Shown here: positions 27,856 through 36,801 of the stretch, piece by piece
How the letters are laid out: every line of letters begins with the position of its first letter
Position numbering within the stretch: position 1 is the first letter of the stretch
Assembly (NCBI RefSeq): GCF_963667555.1
Contig: NZ_OY763421.1
Location: 248,001-312,000, forward strand
Length of the DNA stretch: 64,000 nucleotides
Source: an uncultured Methanolobus sp.
Lineage (GTDB): Archaea > Halobacteriota > Methanosarcinia > Methanosarcinales > Methanosarcinaceae
Direction: 5' to 3'
The notes under the pieces: model-generated
The model's input: the letters and a program-made list of their open reading frames with translations, nothing else
Databases searched by the model: none
Told to the model about the DNA's origin: nothing
Translations under genes and position numbers: made by a program

Positions 27856-28527
27856 TTATCTCATTCCAAACCGTCTGCTTATCTTGTTTATATGCCCTAT
27901 GAACATTTGTTTGACTACAAACGATACCGGTGTTTTTCTGCCACCGGGACTCGTCTTTCCTGCTCTGATGGCATCCAGCACTTCTTCGGTGGTTGTGGCA
28001 TCAGTGTCAATTTCAGTATATGACCTGCCAACCATTTCCGCTTCATGGGAGTCGCTTCCGCCTACCATAGGAAATCCAAGTTCTTCTGCGGCTTTTCGGG
28101 CCTTATTGTTCGGACCATCGGTCACACATCTTGAATTCAGGACTTCGATGGCATCTGCATCAAGTCCTTCAATGTAACCTATTCCGTGGGATGTCAGTTT
28201 GAAAGGATGAGGGATGATGACAACTGCACCCTGCTCACGTGCTTTTTTTATAGTTTCCTCAGGGCTTAGCCCCGGTTCTATGGGTTCACGGATGCCCAGT
28301 GCAAGAATGTGACCCTTTGAGGAACTGACTTCAACACCAGGAATTACAATGAGTTTTGAACCAATTTCCTGCGCTCTTCTGGCACAAGCAAAACCGCCTT
28401 CTATACGGTCGTGGTCACATATTGCAAAACCATCTAGCCCATTGGCAGCAGCATGTTCAAGAATATCATCCAGACTGGCGTTGCTGTCTTTAGAATAACA
28501 GGAATGAACGTGAAGATCGAACTTCAT
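27856..28527 (-). CDS. PHP-domain phosphoesterase
   Basis: The 223-aa protein is a stand-alone PHP (polymerase and histidinol phosphatase) metallo-phosphoesterase. The metal-ligand motifs are in order: DLHVHSCYSKDS (residues 4-15), ICDHDRIEGG near 37-46, PGVEVSSSKGHILAL near 64-78, VIIPHPF near 104-110, and GGSDSHEAEMVGRSYT near 168-183. Stand-alone members hydrolyse phosphate esters such as histidinol phosphate or nucleotides; the substrate here is unknown. The upstream 240 nt hold a candidate structured RNA. Confidence 0.88.
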   Translation of the reverse strand: MKFDLHVHSCYSKDSNASLDDILEHAAANGLDGFAICDHDRIEGGFACARRAQEIGSKLIVIPGVEVSSSKGHILALGIREPIEPGLSPEETIKKAREQGAVVIIPHPFKLTSHGIGYIEGLDADAIEVLNSRCVTDGPNNKARKAAEELGFPMVGGSDSHEAEMVGRSYTEIDTDATTTEEVLDAIRAGKTSPGGRKTPVSFVVKQMFIGHINKISRRFGMR

Positions 28528-28603
28528 GTAAGCATCTTGGGTCTACAGGTTAATAAAGATATTTTAGAACCACGTTTAACTCGCAGATAGGATCAAGCAA
28601 AAC

Positions 28604-28699
28604 GTATGTAGAAAATGCAGCGAACGGGGATAGAATTTTGGTGGTTGGGTGGTTGGATAGGATTGGTGGTACATTAGAGTGTCCCGTTCGCATACATAC
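28604..28699 (-). ncRNA. Candidate small RNA with long stem and C-rich loop
   Basis: Two nested inverted repeats fold this 96-nt stretch: GTATGTA (28604-28610) with TACATAC (28693-28699), and GCGAACGGG (28620-28628) with CCCGTTCGC (28683-28691). On the minus strand TAATATATATATGC (28713-28726) is a TATA box placed about 26 nt before the stem, so transcription should begin at the 5' arm. The loop of the minus-strand RNA contains repeated CCACC/CCAACC blocks, which could pair with GGTGG-type Shine-Dalgarno sequences; the 3' arm is followed by TTTT. It could instead be the 5' leader of the PHP gene. On the plus strand the loop is G-rich (GGTGGTTGGGTGGTTGG). Confidence 0.4.
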
Positions 28700-28767
28700 T
28701 AACGACATGATAGCATATATATATTACGCTGTGAATAAAATCTTTAAAAATTACAGCTGTATATACA

Positions 28768-30018
28768 TCATGATAGTCCATTCACTAGAATCATGGCTTT
28801 GTTTATAACCTTATCCCTTGCTTCAAAATCAATTGAAATCACATCAGTGTAATTGATATCGTGAACAATGCCCTCATCATATATCCATGCTACAATTGAC
28901 ATGCCTTCTTCTGATAATGGTATTGTAAGAGTTACCCTTCTCCATTCTGGAAGAAGTTCCCGAATTTTTGCTTTGAGTTCTTCAAATCCAAAACCGGTTT
29001 TTGCAGATACAGCAACAGAATTAGGAGCAAGATATGCAAGACTGTTCATCTTTTCCTGCAGTTCATCATCTGTGACAAGATCAATTTTGTTAAAAACAGT
29101 CACAATGGCAACATCCTGCAACTGGTCCCACATTGTGTCATGGCATACAAGCAGCTTTTTGCGTATGGTTTCGAAAGGCTCGGAAGAATCCACTACCAGG
29201 AGCACGATATCCGCAAGAAATATTTCGTCAAGCGTTGACCTGAAAGCGTCAACCATCCAGTGCGGAAGGTCTTCTATAAAACCCACAGTATCAGTGACAA
29301 GGATATCACGACCCTGTACTTTCAGTGACCTTGTTGTAGGGGATAGCGTGGTGAACAGCATATCCTTTGATTCGACATTCTCGTCCACAAGTGCATTGAA
29401 CAGAGTACTTTTCCCCGCATTGGTATATCCTGCAAGTGCTGAAAGCGAGAAACCTTTTGAATGGCGGTGTGCCCTCAAGGATTCGTTATCCTTCTGTATG
29501 GTCTCAAGCTCATTTTTGATGCGTGTCATGCGGTTCCTGATGTCCTGGGCATAAGAGTCCTCATAGCCACCAAGTCCCATAAAACCAGGTCTTTCATCTT
29601 TTTTCAGAATAGAGATAACTGCTCTGGCACGAGGCAGTTCATATTCCAGCCTTGCCAGTTCAACCTGTAATTTGGAACGATGTGTTGTGGCTCTGGTTGC
29701 GAATATCTCAAGGATAAGCTGAAATTTGTCAATGGTCTCGCAGCGACATATTTCTGAAATATTATAGATCTGCATGGTGCTGAGAGGATTGTGGAATATG
29801 ACCTTGTCGGGTTTCAGGTCTGCTACGATCTGTGCAAGTTCCTCGACCTTTCCCCTGCCAAGATGATATTTACGATCAGGATGTCGTGTCTGGGTCATTT
29901 CATAAATGACCTCATAACCTGCGGCTCCGGCAAGTTCCTGTAGCTCCTCCATCTGAAGCTCATTCTTTTCATCTTCAGACCTGGGGTCGTTCCTCTTGAC
30001 TAAAATAGCACGCATCAT
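28768..30018 (-). CDS. hflX: GTPase HflX
   Basis: The 416-aa protein is a ribosome-associated GTPase. The N-terminal HflX domain (residues 1 to about 190) includes GRGKVEELAQIVADLKPDKV and the glycine-rich GFMGLGGYEDSYAQDIR; the G domain has G1 AGYTNAGKST, G3 DTVGFIEDLP and G4 FNKIDLV. HflX splits ribosomes and acts in stress recovery in bacteria; the archaeal role is inferred by family. The two initial methionines (30018 and 30015) cannot be told apart. DUF2209 starts upstream in the same direction after 21 nt, suggesting co-transcription. Confidence 0.93.
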   Translation of the reverse strand: MMRAILVKRNDPRSEDEKNELQMEELQELAGAAGYEVIYEMTQTRHPDRKYHLGRGKVEELAQIVADLKPDKVIFHNPLSTMQIYNISEICRCETIDKFQLILEIFATRATTHRSKLQVELARLEYELPRARAVISILKKDERPGFMGLGGYEDSYAQDIRNRMTRIKNELETIQKDNESLRAHRHSKGFSLSALAGYTNAGKSTLFNALVDENVESKDMLFTTLSPTTRSLKVQGRDILVTDTVGFIEDLPHWMVDAFRSTLDEIFLADIVLLVVDSSEPFETIRKKLLVCHDTMWDQLQDVAIVTVFNKIDLVTDDELQEKMNSLAYLAPNSVAVSAKTGFGFEELKAKIRELLPEWRRVTLTIPLSEEGMSIVAWIYDEGIVHDINYTDVISIDFEARDKVINKAMILVNGLS

Positions 30019-30039
30019 GTAGATACCTGTAAGAGTAAT

Positions 30040-30432
30040 TCACTGGATGTCCAGTTCCTTTAAAAGAAGCTTCCGTGAACTAAGAGATGCATGGTGAGCA
30101 ATCTCGATACATCTTCTTTCACTGAGTGATTCCTGATATTTGAAATCCCGGGTGAACATACTATCAATTAACCATTGGGGCTTATTGTAGAAATCACCTG
30201 CTTCTGTGACTATAACTCCCTCTGACTTCAGTTCAGAAACAGTGGTCTCAACCATCTTCACAACAGACTGGACATCAGGCGCAGACTTGTTCCTGAAAGA
30301 CCTGAGAGCTATCTGGTTTACTTTCTCTATGTGGTCCGCAGTGACTAAAGCGGAAACTGCTGCACATACCATGAGGTATTCATCGTTAATTTTGTGTCTT
30401 CCGGATATGTCCACTGCGATTATATCAAACAT
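30040..30432 (-). CDS. DUF2209 family protein
   Basis: This 130-aa protein is an uncharacterised archaeal conserved protein, matching DUF2209 by its N-terminus MFDIIAVDISGRHKINDEYL and C-terminus LLLKELDIQ. The opening, an acidic residue on a first beta strand followed by a second strand of small residues (VCAAVSALVT), recalls an RNase H-like fold, which is speculative. It lies 21 nt upstream of hflX and downstream of endA on the same strand, in a cluster of RNA-related genes. Confidence 0.7.
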   Translation of the reverse strand: MFDIIAVDISGRHKINDEYLMVCAAVSALVTADHIEKVNQIALRSFRNKSAPDVQSVVKMVETTVSELKSEGVIVTEAGDFYNKPQWLIDSMFTRDFKYQESLSERRCIEIAHHASLSSRKLLLKELDIQ

Positions 30433-30495
30433 CTTCTAAAGCAAAGACGGGTATATTATTTAAGTCTGAGCAGTTATGGCATTTATTTCCCGTCA

Positions 30496-31563
30496 CTACA
30501 TCTTTATTCTACCAATATCGATGTACTCAATAGCATCAGCATATTCCACTGCATAAAGCATCTGTTTTCTGACGCTGTTTGCAAGCCTGATAGCCCTTGA
30601 CATTACAGGAAGTAAGAACTCGTGATCATGAGGTATCGCATGTATCAGGTAGCTAGAGTGAGGAAGTTTGTCAGTAGAATTTACTTCGCTGTAAACTCTG
30701 AAGTGTGTACCGAACTTAAAACCGGTCTTCGGGATAAATCCTCTGCTGCGAAGGTCTACATAAGTACTGTACTTGCGTCTGAAATCCGGGTCAATTGAAG
30801 CTGCAATTTCAGAGAATTCAGAGATGTCAGAAATAGCTTTGTTATTGCTGTCCTTGATATCTATAAATCCTTTATCAAGCAGATATGCAGATTCTACAAG
30901 TGATAACTGGAGACGCTCATTGTCAAGTGGTTTACCATAAAAGCCGTTCTCGTAAAGAAGTTTAGATGTTTCGCCTTCCCATACAAGAACACGGTCCTCT
31001 AGCATTGTTACTGAAACCGGCTGCTCAAGAGGGAGAGTTTGATCCATCTCGCCTTTAATATCCAGTCTTTTAACCTCGTAGTATGTGATGTCACTTTCCT
31101 CGTCAACGATGGCAAGTACCATTTGCTTTCGAACGTTAAGTGCTGCGTTATACTGTGTGAGCAGGTCTTTCAGCAGCATTGGCACACGTTCTGACCTGAC
31201 ATAAACGAACAGTTTTGCCTGTGTCTTACCAGGGTGGCTGCCTCTTGGATAGACCCTGAAGTCAGTTACACTGGGCTGAACATAATAACCACGCTCACGG
31301 AGGTCTTTGTAAACGATGTATTTCAGCTCAAAGAACTGCTGTCTTTTTGATGCTTCTGTGAAAAACTCTTCAAATCCAAGGTTCTTTTCATCCAGAGTTA
31401 TCTCCAGCTTGTTCTTGTAAAGCAGATATGCAGCTTCAACAAGTGTGAGCTCAAGAACATCGCCCTTTGGACGACCATAGTATCCGGTGTTGTAAAGCTC
31501 GTTAATAGCCTGTTTCCCGGATTGTACCTTTTCTTTGACTAGTTTTCCGATCAAAAATTTCAC
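30496..31563 (-). CDS. endA: tRNA-splicing endonuclease
   Basis: The 355-aa protein is the double-length archaeal EndA that works as a dimer to cut bulge-helix-bulge introns in pre-tRNA. The N-terminal half is a catalytically degenerate copy (DFRVYPRGSHPGKTQAKLFV and NVRKQMVLAIVD). The C-terminal half keeps the catalytic triad: Tyr in THFRVYSEVN, His in LPHSSYLIHAI and Lys in NSVRKQMLYAVE. The length fits the two-repeat subunit type of Archaeoglobus and Methanosarcina. A DUF2209 gene and hflX follow on the same strand. Confidence 0.93.
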   Translation of the reverse strand: MKFLIGKLVKEKVQSGKQAINELYNTGYYGRPKGDVLELTLVEAAYLLYKNKLEITLDEKNLGFEEFFTEASKRQQFFELKYIVYKDLRERGYYVQPSVTDFRVYPRGSHPGKTQAKLFVYVRSERVPMLLKDLLTQYNAALNVRKQMVLAIVDEESDITYYEVKRLDIKGEMDQTLPLEQPVSVTMLEDRVLVWEGETSKLLYENGFYGKPLDNERLQLSLVESAYLLDKGFIDIKDSNNKAISDISEFSEIAASIDPDFRRKYSTYVDLRSRGFIPKTGFKFGTHFRVYSEVNSTDKLPHSSYLIHAIPHDHEFLLPVMSRAIRLANSVRKQMLYAVEYADAIEYIDIGRIKM

Positions 31564-31699
31564 CTGAAATAAATAAGAATGCGTTTAAGAGTTATAGTGA
31601 TTCAAATATTGTACTATATATTTAACCGTGGTGGACTGGGCTATCTGAGTTTTCAGGAAATGTAAGTGTAAATGTGACTATAAAAGAGGCAGGTTATAA

Positions 31700-31737
31700 A
31701 AAAGATCGAGAAGGAAAAACTGAACATTGTCAGTTTT
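31700..31737 (-). terminator. Terminator of the large surface-protein gene
   Basis: On the minus strand AAAACTGA and TCAGTTTT (31730-31737 and 31716-31723) form an 8-bp stem with a 6-nt loop just after the stop codon, followed by TTCC and a later T-rich run. It ends the 4.9-kb gene before endA. Confidence 0.5.
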
Positions 31738-34700
31738 AGTCCTTTCTCATGCGAGTCATGCAACAGATTGCAAGCAAAAATGCTGCTATTGAAGTAACAC
31801 TTTCAAATCCAGGTGTGCTCTGTGATTCAGTTTCAGTTATCTCTTCTTCAACATCATTATTGCTTTCAACTGATTCAGTTGGCATTTTTGTGTCATCAGA
31901 GTTAGAGTTCAGTGAGTTCTCCTCAGAATCACCAACTATCGCAAACGGAGAGAATCCAGTTGTCTTTGCTTCAAAATGCAGATACTCATCATCCTCATCA
32001 GTCATTTCTGTATCAAGCTCTTCCCATTCTTCGCCCGAATAATGCAATAGTCTGATAGAACTTTCCTCGATTCCATTGTCTTCAAGCCACTGCTTGCTAA
32101 CCTTAAATCCAATTACACAATCCTTTATATTATCTGAATCTGAAAATCCTGATTTTCCAACCCATATGTTGAGGTTGCGGTACACTGTTCCTTCAGGTTC
32201 CTTGTCCACAAGGGCAGATGTGTCATGCAGGCACTCAACGGTTGCAGATATCTTACCCCAGTTACGTGAAGCTGTGAACTGGATGAATTCTACTTCGTTG
32301 TTCTCGTTGTCAAAGTCATAGTTTGTGACTGAATCCTTGGTAATGAATTCTGATTTAACGTCCTTGAATGCGATGTTCTCAAAGAGTTCACCAGTGGTTC
32401 CACCGCCTCCTCCACCGCCACCGGAGCTTGAGGTTGTTGCGGGTGTGGTTGTTGTGTATGTATCAGATTCGGATGGTTTTTCTATATTTAGGGTAATAAG
32501 GCCATAGTAATGATCGGCTAAGTAAGCGTGCTTCCCCGAAGCATCAACACCAAGTACAGATGTTACATTATCATAATGTCCTATAATCGATGGCAGCTTC
32601 GGATTGCTAATATCAATAATAACAAGACCATTGCCCGGAGATGCAACATACAACTTTCCATCAGAAACAACAACATCTTCTACCCTCAATGAACTGGACT
32701 TGTGGAGCATGAATGGATTTGTAGGGTCTGTGGCATCAACGGTAATAAGGCCACTATAAGCGCTGTCCAAATATACATAATCATCATAAACAGCAATTTC
32801 AGAACATCCCTTTGCAACATCGCAACTACCTAATAATACTGGTGCTGTCGGGTTCGTTATATCGAATAAAAGAAGCTCACGAGTTAGAATACCAGTTTTA
32901 GCAATTACATAAGCATGTTCATTTAAAATAGAAACACATATTGCAGAGTCATCAGTTTCATAGCTTTCTACTAGTTTAGATATTAATGGATTGCTGACAT
33001 TAAATATTAAAAGACCGCTGGTATCAGCTACATAAGCATAATTTCCAGAAACTGTAACATCATATGCAGATCCATTTGTTTCTAACTTGCTTATATATGT
33101 TGGATTTTCTGGATTGCTAATATCAATAATCACAACGCCATGTGAACCATCCTCTACATAGGCATAGTTTCCAGAAATTGCAACATGATTGTATCCGTAA
33201 ACTGCACTGGATTCGCTCACTATATTTGGTATTGTGGAATTGCTGATGTCAATTACTACGAAACCATCAGCTCCTGTAGTAGTATATGCATAATCGCCTG
33301 AAACAACAACATTCCACAGGTTTACTACAGTATCATATTTTCCTGCAAACTCTGGTGATGTGGGATTGCTGATATCAAAAACAACACATCCATAGTTATT
33401 ATCAGCCGAATATGCATAATTTCCAGAAATATCAATGCTAAGAAGACCACTGCTATACAAACTTTCATAGCTTGAGATTAGCGTTGGTTTTGTAGGATTA
33501 CTAACATCAATTGTGAGGAGCCCATTGCTTTTATCAGCTACATAAGCATAGTTACCGAGAACAGATACATCTGATGCATCATTAATTGTATCGCATATGC
33601 CTATTATTTCTGGAAACATAGGATTGCCGATGTTGACAATTATAAGGCCATCATCACCAGCAGCTACATAACTATAGTTTCCATACACAAAAATTTCCTG
33701 TGTATGGTATGGGAAATTACAAAAACTTTCCATTGAAGGTGATGCCGGATTGCTTATATTGATGATTGAAAAGTTATCTTTCCAGCCACTATATACATAG
33801 GCATAATTCTCATTTACGGATACAGAATATGAGGGGACAGTGTAATTTCCCACTGTTATTGGTAATGCAGGATCACTTATATCAAGTATTTCCAGACCAT
33901 CATAAAAAGCTACATAGGCATAGATGTCTGAAATGAAAACATCTGTTATAGGACTCTCAATGCTATAGTTTGATTCTATGATTGGAGAATTAGGATTGCT
34001 TATATTTACAATTAACAGATCATTATCTGCAATGTAAGCATAATTTCCTACTAATTCAACTATTTCTACAGTAGTTGAAGTTGGAAGTCTCGAGACTTCT
34101 CTGGGATTTGATGGATCACTAATGTCAACTATAATTATGTTCTGTCCCTGTGCAACGCAGGAGTAATTTCCAGACACATCAGCATTTCTCATCTTTCCTC
34201 CAAACTGGGATTCAAATGTCGTGTTTATACTGATATTGATGTTACCTACGACCAATGATGTTGATTTATCATCAGACCATTTACCTGAATCATCCTGTAC
34301 ACTGAAATAAATGGTATGATTGCCTACTGTAAGATTATCAGTACTGAAACTTCTCATATCACTCAAGTGACCATCAATGCTGGAAGTCCATTCATAGGCT
34401 GTTATGTTTCCATCAAAATCAAAACCAGTTCCTTCAAAATCGATCACGTCTCCTTTGAAGTATAGGCTAGATTGAGGCTCATATATTGAGGATATCGGAG
34501 TAGAATTAGTAGTAAATTCATTTTCTAATCCTTTGATTAATTGAAAACTAAAATTATTCGTATTCAAAACATCAAATGAAATATCATTTACAATCCCAAC
34601 AGTAGTATCTCTTTCCAATGACCTCGGAATATAGTTTCTCATTGATACTGAATTGGAATCAATTGTCTGGACTTCAAGGTTTCCAAATTCATCTCCACAC

Positions 34701-36640
34701 TCCATTAAAAGGATGTGTTCGCAATCTGTTAACCATAAACCATCTATTGTTATTGATGATGAGTTGTTCTTCAATGCATGAACTCCAAAAACAACGACTT
34801 CATCTTCATAATTAATATCAAGACCACACCACCATGTAGTGCCATTTGGTTCAGTCAAATCCATTATCCCACTTTCAATGAATTCATTTGACTTATCCAG
34901 TTCTACCCAGATTTTTTCACCGGTCACATCAAACATAATGATACGGAATGTATATCCTTCGCCTAAGTCTATTGATTCTCCCGTAGATACAGTATAGGTA
35001 TTGTTGTTATCTAGCAACAATCTTGTAATCATATAAGGTGAATCAGCAGACAATGAAACGTATTGTTCACCAAATAGATTCAATGCATAGTAACCATCAT
35101 AAGGATAATCATCTAATGTTGCATTAAAATCTTTCAGATGCATTGTTGATTTGTATTCCAATGCTTTTACAGGTATTGTAGAATCAATCAGATCTGCATC
35201 TTCATAGATTCTTATAGTTTCAGTAGAGGTGTTGTTTCCATTTTCATAGAAGCCCTCAAAATTGCTTGAATTAAATTCAAGGCATTTTAATGTAGTATTC
35301 TTATCTGAATCAAATCTGTATATGCCGTATTTTTGAATTACATCATAAAGGTCGATACCTGAATAAATTGTACTTTCCATACAATCTGTTTTTTCATCAA
35401 TATATAGTGGCAGGTAATCTACATTGTACGCGTTTATTGTATAATTCTCATCACAAATGCCATCTTCATCATTATCCAGATGTGTCTGGCTGAAACCTGT
35501 TCCAGAAGGATTGGCCCAGCAGTTCCCTCCTATATAAGGTCCACCAACTATATTTTCTCCTGCTGTTTTGTCGATATTCCAGATATTTGTTCCATTTGAA
35601 TTGAGAGCTAGGTTTACATCATTACTAAGGTAATTGTTGTAAAATATATTTCCAGAAGAACCACTATTGATGTTAATTCCATAATAATAACTGTTTATGA
35701 TAATGTTTCCCGTAATCAAGTTACCTGTATTGTTATGGCTCATATACAGTCCATTTCCACTTGCTACTGCCATACTTGAGGTAATGTAGGGGCTCGAGGA
35801 GGAGCTTGACAGAAGATTATTATTATCTTCAGTATCATTTTCATTTGAGATAATTTCTATCTCTTTTGTAAATAACTCAAATTCATCGGAGTTATAATAA
35901 TTAGAAGTTAGTATTCTCTGAACACTAACACTTGAAGACAGAATTTCATAATAATAAGTGTGAATGACAGAATTATTGATTACTGAATTGTTGTGTGATG
36001 ATTCATGGAAATATATGCCGTATATTTTGTCACCTTGTAAATAATTATCAATAACAGTATTGTTGCAGGATTTTACAAAATCAAATCCGATAAAATCATC
36101 AGATGAATTAGTTGATTTTATTTTATTATCATTACTTTCAAAGAGACATAATCCGATAAGGGTATTTGATCTCAGGGTGTTATTGACAACTTCATTATTA
36201 TCTGAGTTGTTGAGGTAAATACCATATTTGTTTGATTCAACGATGTTGTTCTCTATCAGGCAACCTGATGACTCATAAAGGAACACTGCTTTAGAAGAGT
36301 CTGCACCAGTTACAGTAAAACCGCTCAGTACAACATCTTCTGAATTGATAAATATTGCATAACTTTGGTTGTCTATTGGTCTGATGGTAACAGTTTCCGG
36401 ATTTCCGGGCTCAGATGCTATTGATAATGCTTTATCAATCAGTAGATTCTCATTATAGTTTCCAGAAAGTACCAGAATTGAATCACCTGGATTTGAATTG
36501 TTTATAGCATCCTGAATTGAGGTATAATCTCCTGTTCCATTCCAGTCAACGGTAATAGTTTCAGCCATTGCATTTCCGGCAAGCATAAAGGAAATACATA
36601 TATACATAATCAACAACGTTTTGCAATAATGAGAACTCAT
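31736..36640 (-). CDS. Giant PGF-CTERM surface protein with NosD, S-layer, PKD-like and LVIVD modules
   Basis: The 1634-aa protein is secreted and anchored. Modules in order: signal peptide (1-27, ending NAMAE); right-handed parallel beta-helix of the NosD/CASH type (about 30-400, GDYTSIQDAINNSNPGDSIL first); a DUF1608 S-layer-like domain (about 500-690); a PKD-like domain (about 720-810); about 14 LVIVD repeats of the form VVIDISNPTNPT (about 820-1330), expected to make beta-propellers; a poly-glycine linker; a PGF-pre-PGF domain (about 1350-1545, ending TGFSPFAIVG); and the archaeosortase signal TPGFESVTSIAAFLLAI plus a basic tail. It is rich in N-glycosylation sequons. The likely role is cell-envelope adhesion or structure; no ligand is known. 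Confidence 0.9.
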   Translation of the reverse strand: MSSHYCKTLLIMYICISFMLAGNAMAETITVDWNGTGDYTSIQDAINNSNPGDSILVLSGNYNENLLIDKALSIASEPGNPETVTIRPIDNQSYAIFINSEDVVLSGFTVTGADSSKAVFLYESSGCLIENNIVESNKYGIYLNNSDNNEVVNNTLRSNTLIGLCLFESNDNKIKSTNSSDDFIGFDFVKSCNNTVIDNYLQGDKIYGIYFHESSHNNSVINNSVIHTYYYEILSSSVSVQRILTSNYYNSDEFELFTKEIEIISNENDTEDNNNLLSSSSSSPYITSSMAVASGNGLYMSHNNTGNLITGNIIINSYYYGININSGSSGNIFYNNYLSNDVNLALNSNGTNIWNIDKTAGENIVGGPYIGGNCWANPSGTGFSQTHLDNDEDGICDENYTINAYNVDYLPLYIDEKTDCMESTIYSGIDLYDVIQKYGIYRFDSDKNTTLKCLEFNSSNFEGFYENGNNTSTETIRIYEDADLIDSTIPVKALEYKSTMHLKDFNATLDDYPYDGYYALNLFGEQYVSLSADSPYMITRLLLDNNNTYTVSTGESIDLGEGYTFRIIMFDVTGEKIWVELDKSNEFIESGIMDLTEPNGTTWWCGLDINYEDEVVVFGVHALKNNSSSITIDGLWLTDCEHILLMECGDEFGNLEVQTIDSNSVSMRNYIPRSLERDTTVGIVNDISFDVLNTNNFSFQLIKGLENEFTTNSTPISSIYEPQSSLYFKGDVIDFEGTGFDFDGNITAYEWTSSIDGHLSDMRSFSTDNLTVGNHTIYFSVQDDSGKWSDDKSTSLVVGNINISINTTFESQFGGKMRNADVSGNYSCVAQGQNIIIVDISDPSNPREVSRLPTSTTVEIVELVGNYAYIADNDLLIVNISNPNSPIIESNYSIESPITDVFISDIYAYVAFYDGLEILDISDPALPITVGNYTVPSYSVSVNENYAYVYSGWKDNFSIINISNPASPSMESFCNFPYHTQEIFVYGNYSYVAAGDDGLIIVNIGNPMFPEIIGICDTINDASDVSVLGNYAYVADKSNGLLTIDVSNPTKPTLISSYESLYSSGLLSIDISGNYAYSADNNYGCVVFDISNPTSPEFAGKYDTVVNLWNVVVSGDYAYTTTGADGFVVIDISNSTIPNIVSESSAVYGYNHVAISGNYAYVEDGSHGVVIIDISNPENPTYISKLETNGSAYDVTVSGNYAYVADTSGLLIFNVSNPLISKLVESYETDDSAICVSILNEHAYVIAKTGILTRELLLFDITNPTAPVLLGSCDVAKGCSEIAVYDDYVYLDSAYSGLITVDATDPTNPFMLHKSSSLRVEDVVVSDGKLYVASPGNGLVIIDISNPKLPSIIGHYDNVTSVLGVDASGKHAYLADHYYGLITLNIEKPSESDTYTTTTPATTSSSGGGGGGGGTTGELFENIAFKDVKSEFITKDSVTNYDFDNENNEVEFIQFTASRNWGKISATVECLHDTSALVDKEPEGTVYRNLNIWVGKSGFSDSDNIKDCVIGFKVSKQWLEDNGIEESSIRLLHYSGEEWEELDTEMTDEDDEYLHFEAKTTGFSPFAIVGDSEENSLNSNSDDTKMPTESVESNNDVEEEITETESQSTPGFESVTSIAAFLLAICCMTRMRKD

Positions 36641-36801
36641 AAAATAACCCAGTTACTCTTAATACATTATTGATATATAAAAATAATTAATTTAGTCAGT
36701 CTTATAAAATAACTGAGTTTGTTTCGGAAAATTACAAAAATCAACAGTCCTGCCATATCATGCAGGACACAAATAACGAATCAGAATCAACAAAGATCAA
36801 A

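Noticed and set aside
27722-28177. A plus-strand frame starting in intergenic repeat B and running across the PHP gene
   Set aside because: It begins inside a repeat hairpin and continues antisense to the conserved PHP domain.
28868-29554. A 228-codon plus-strand frame opposite hflX
   Set aside because: It is antisense to an intact GTPase, with low-complexity serine-rich translation typical of shadow frames.
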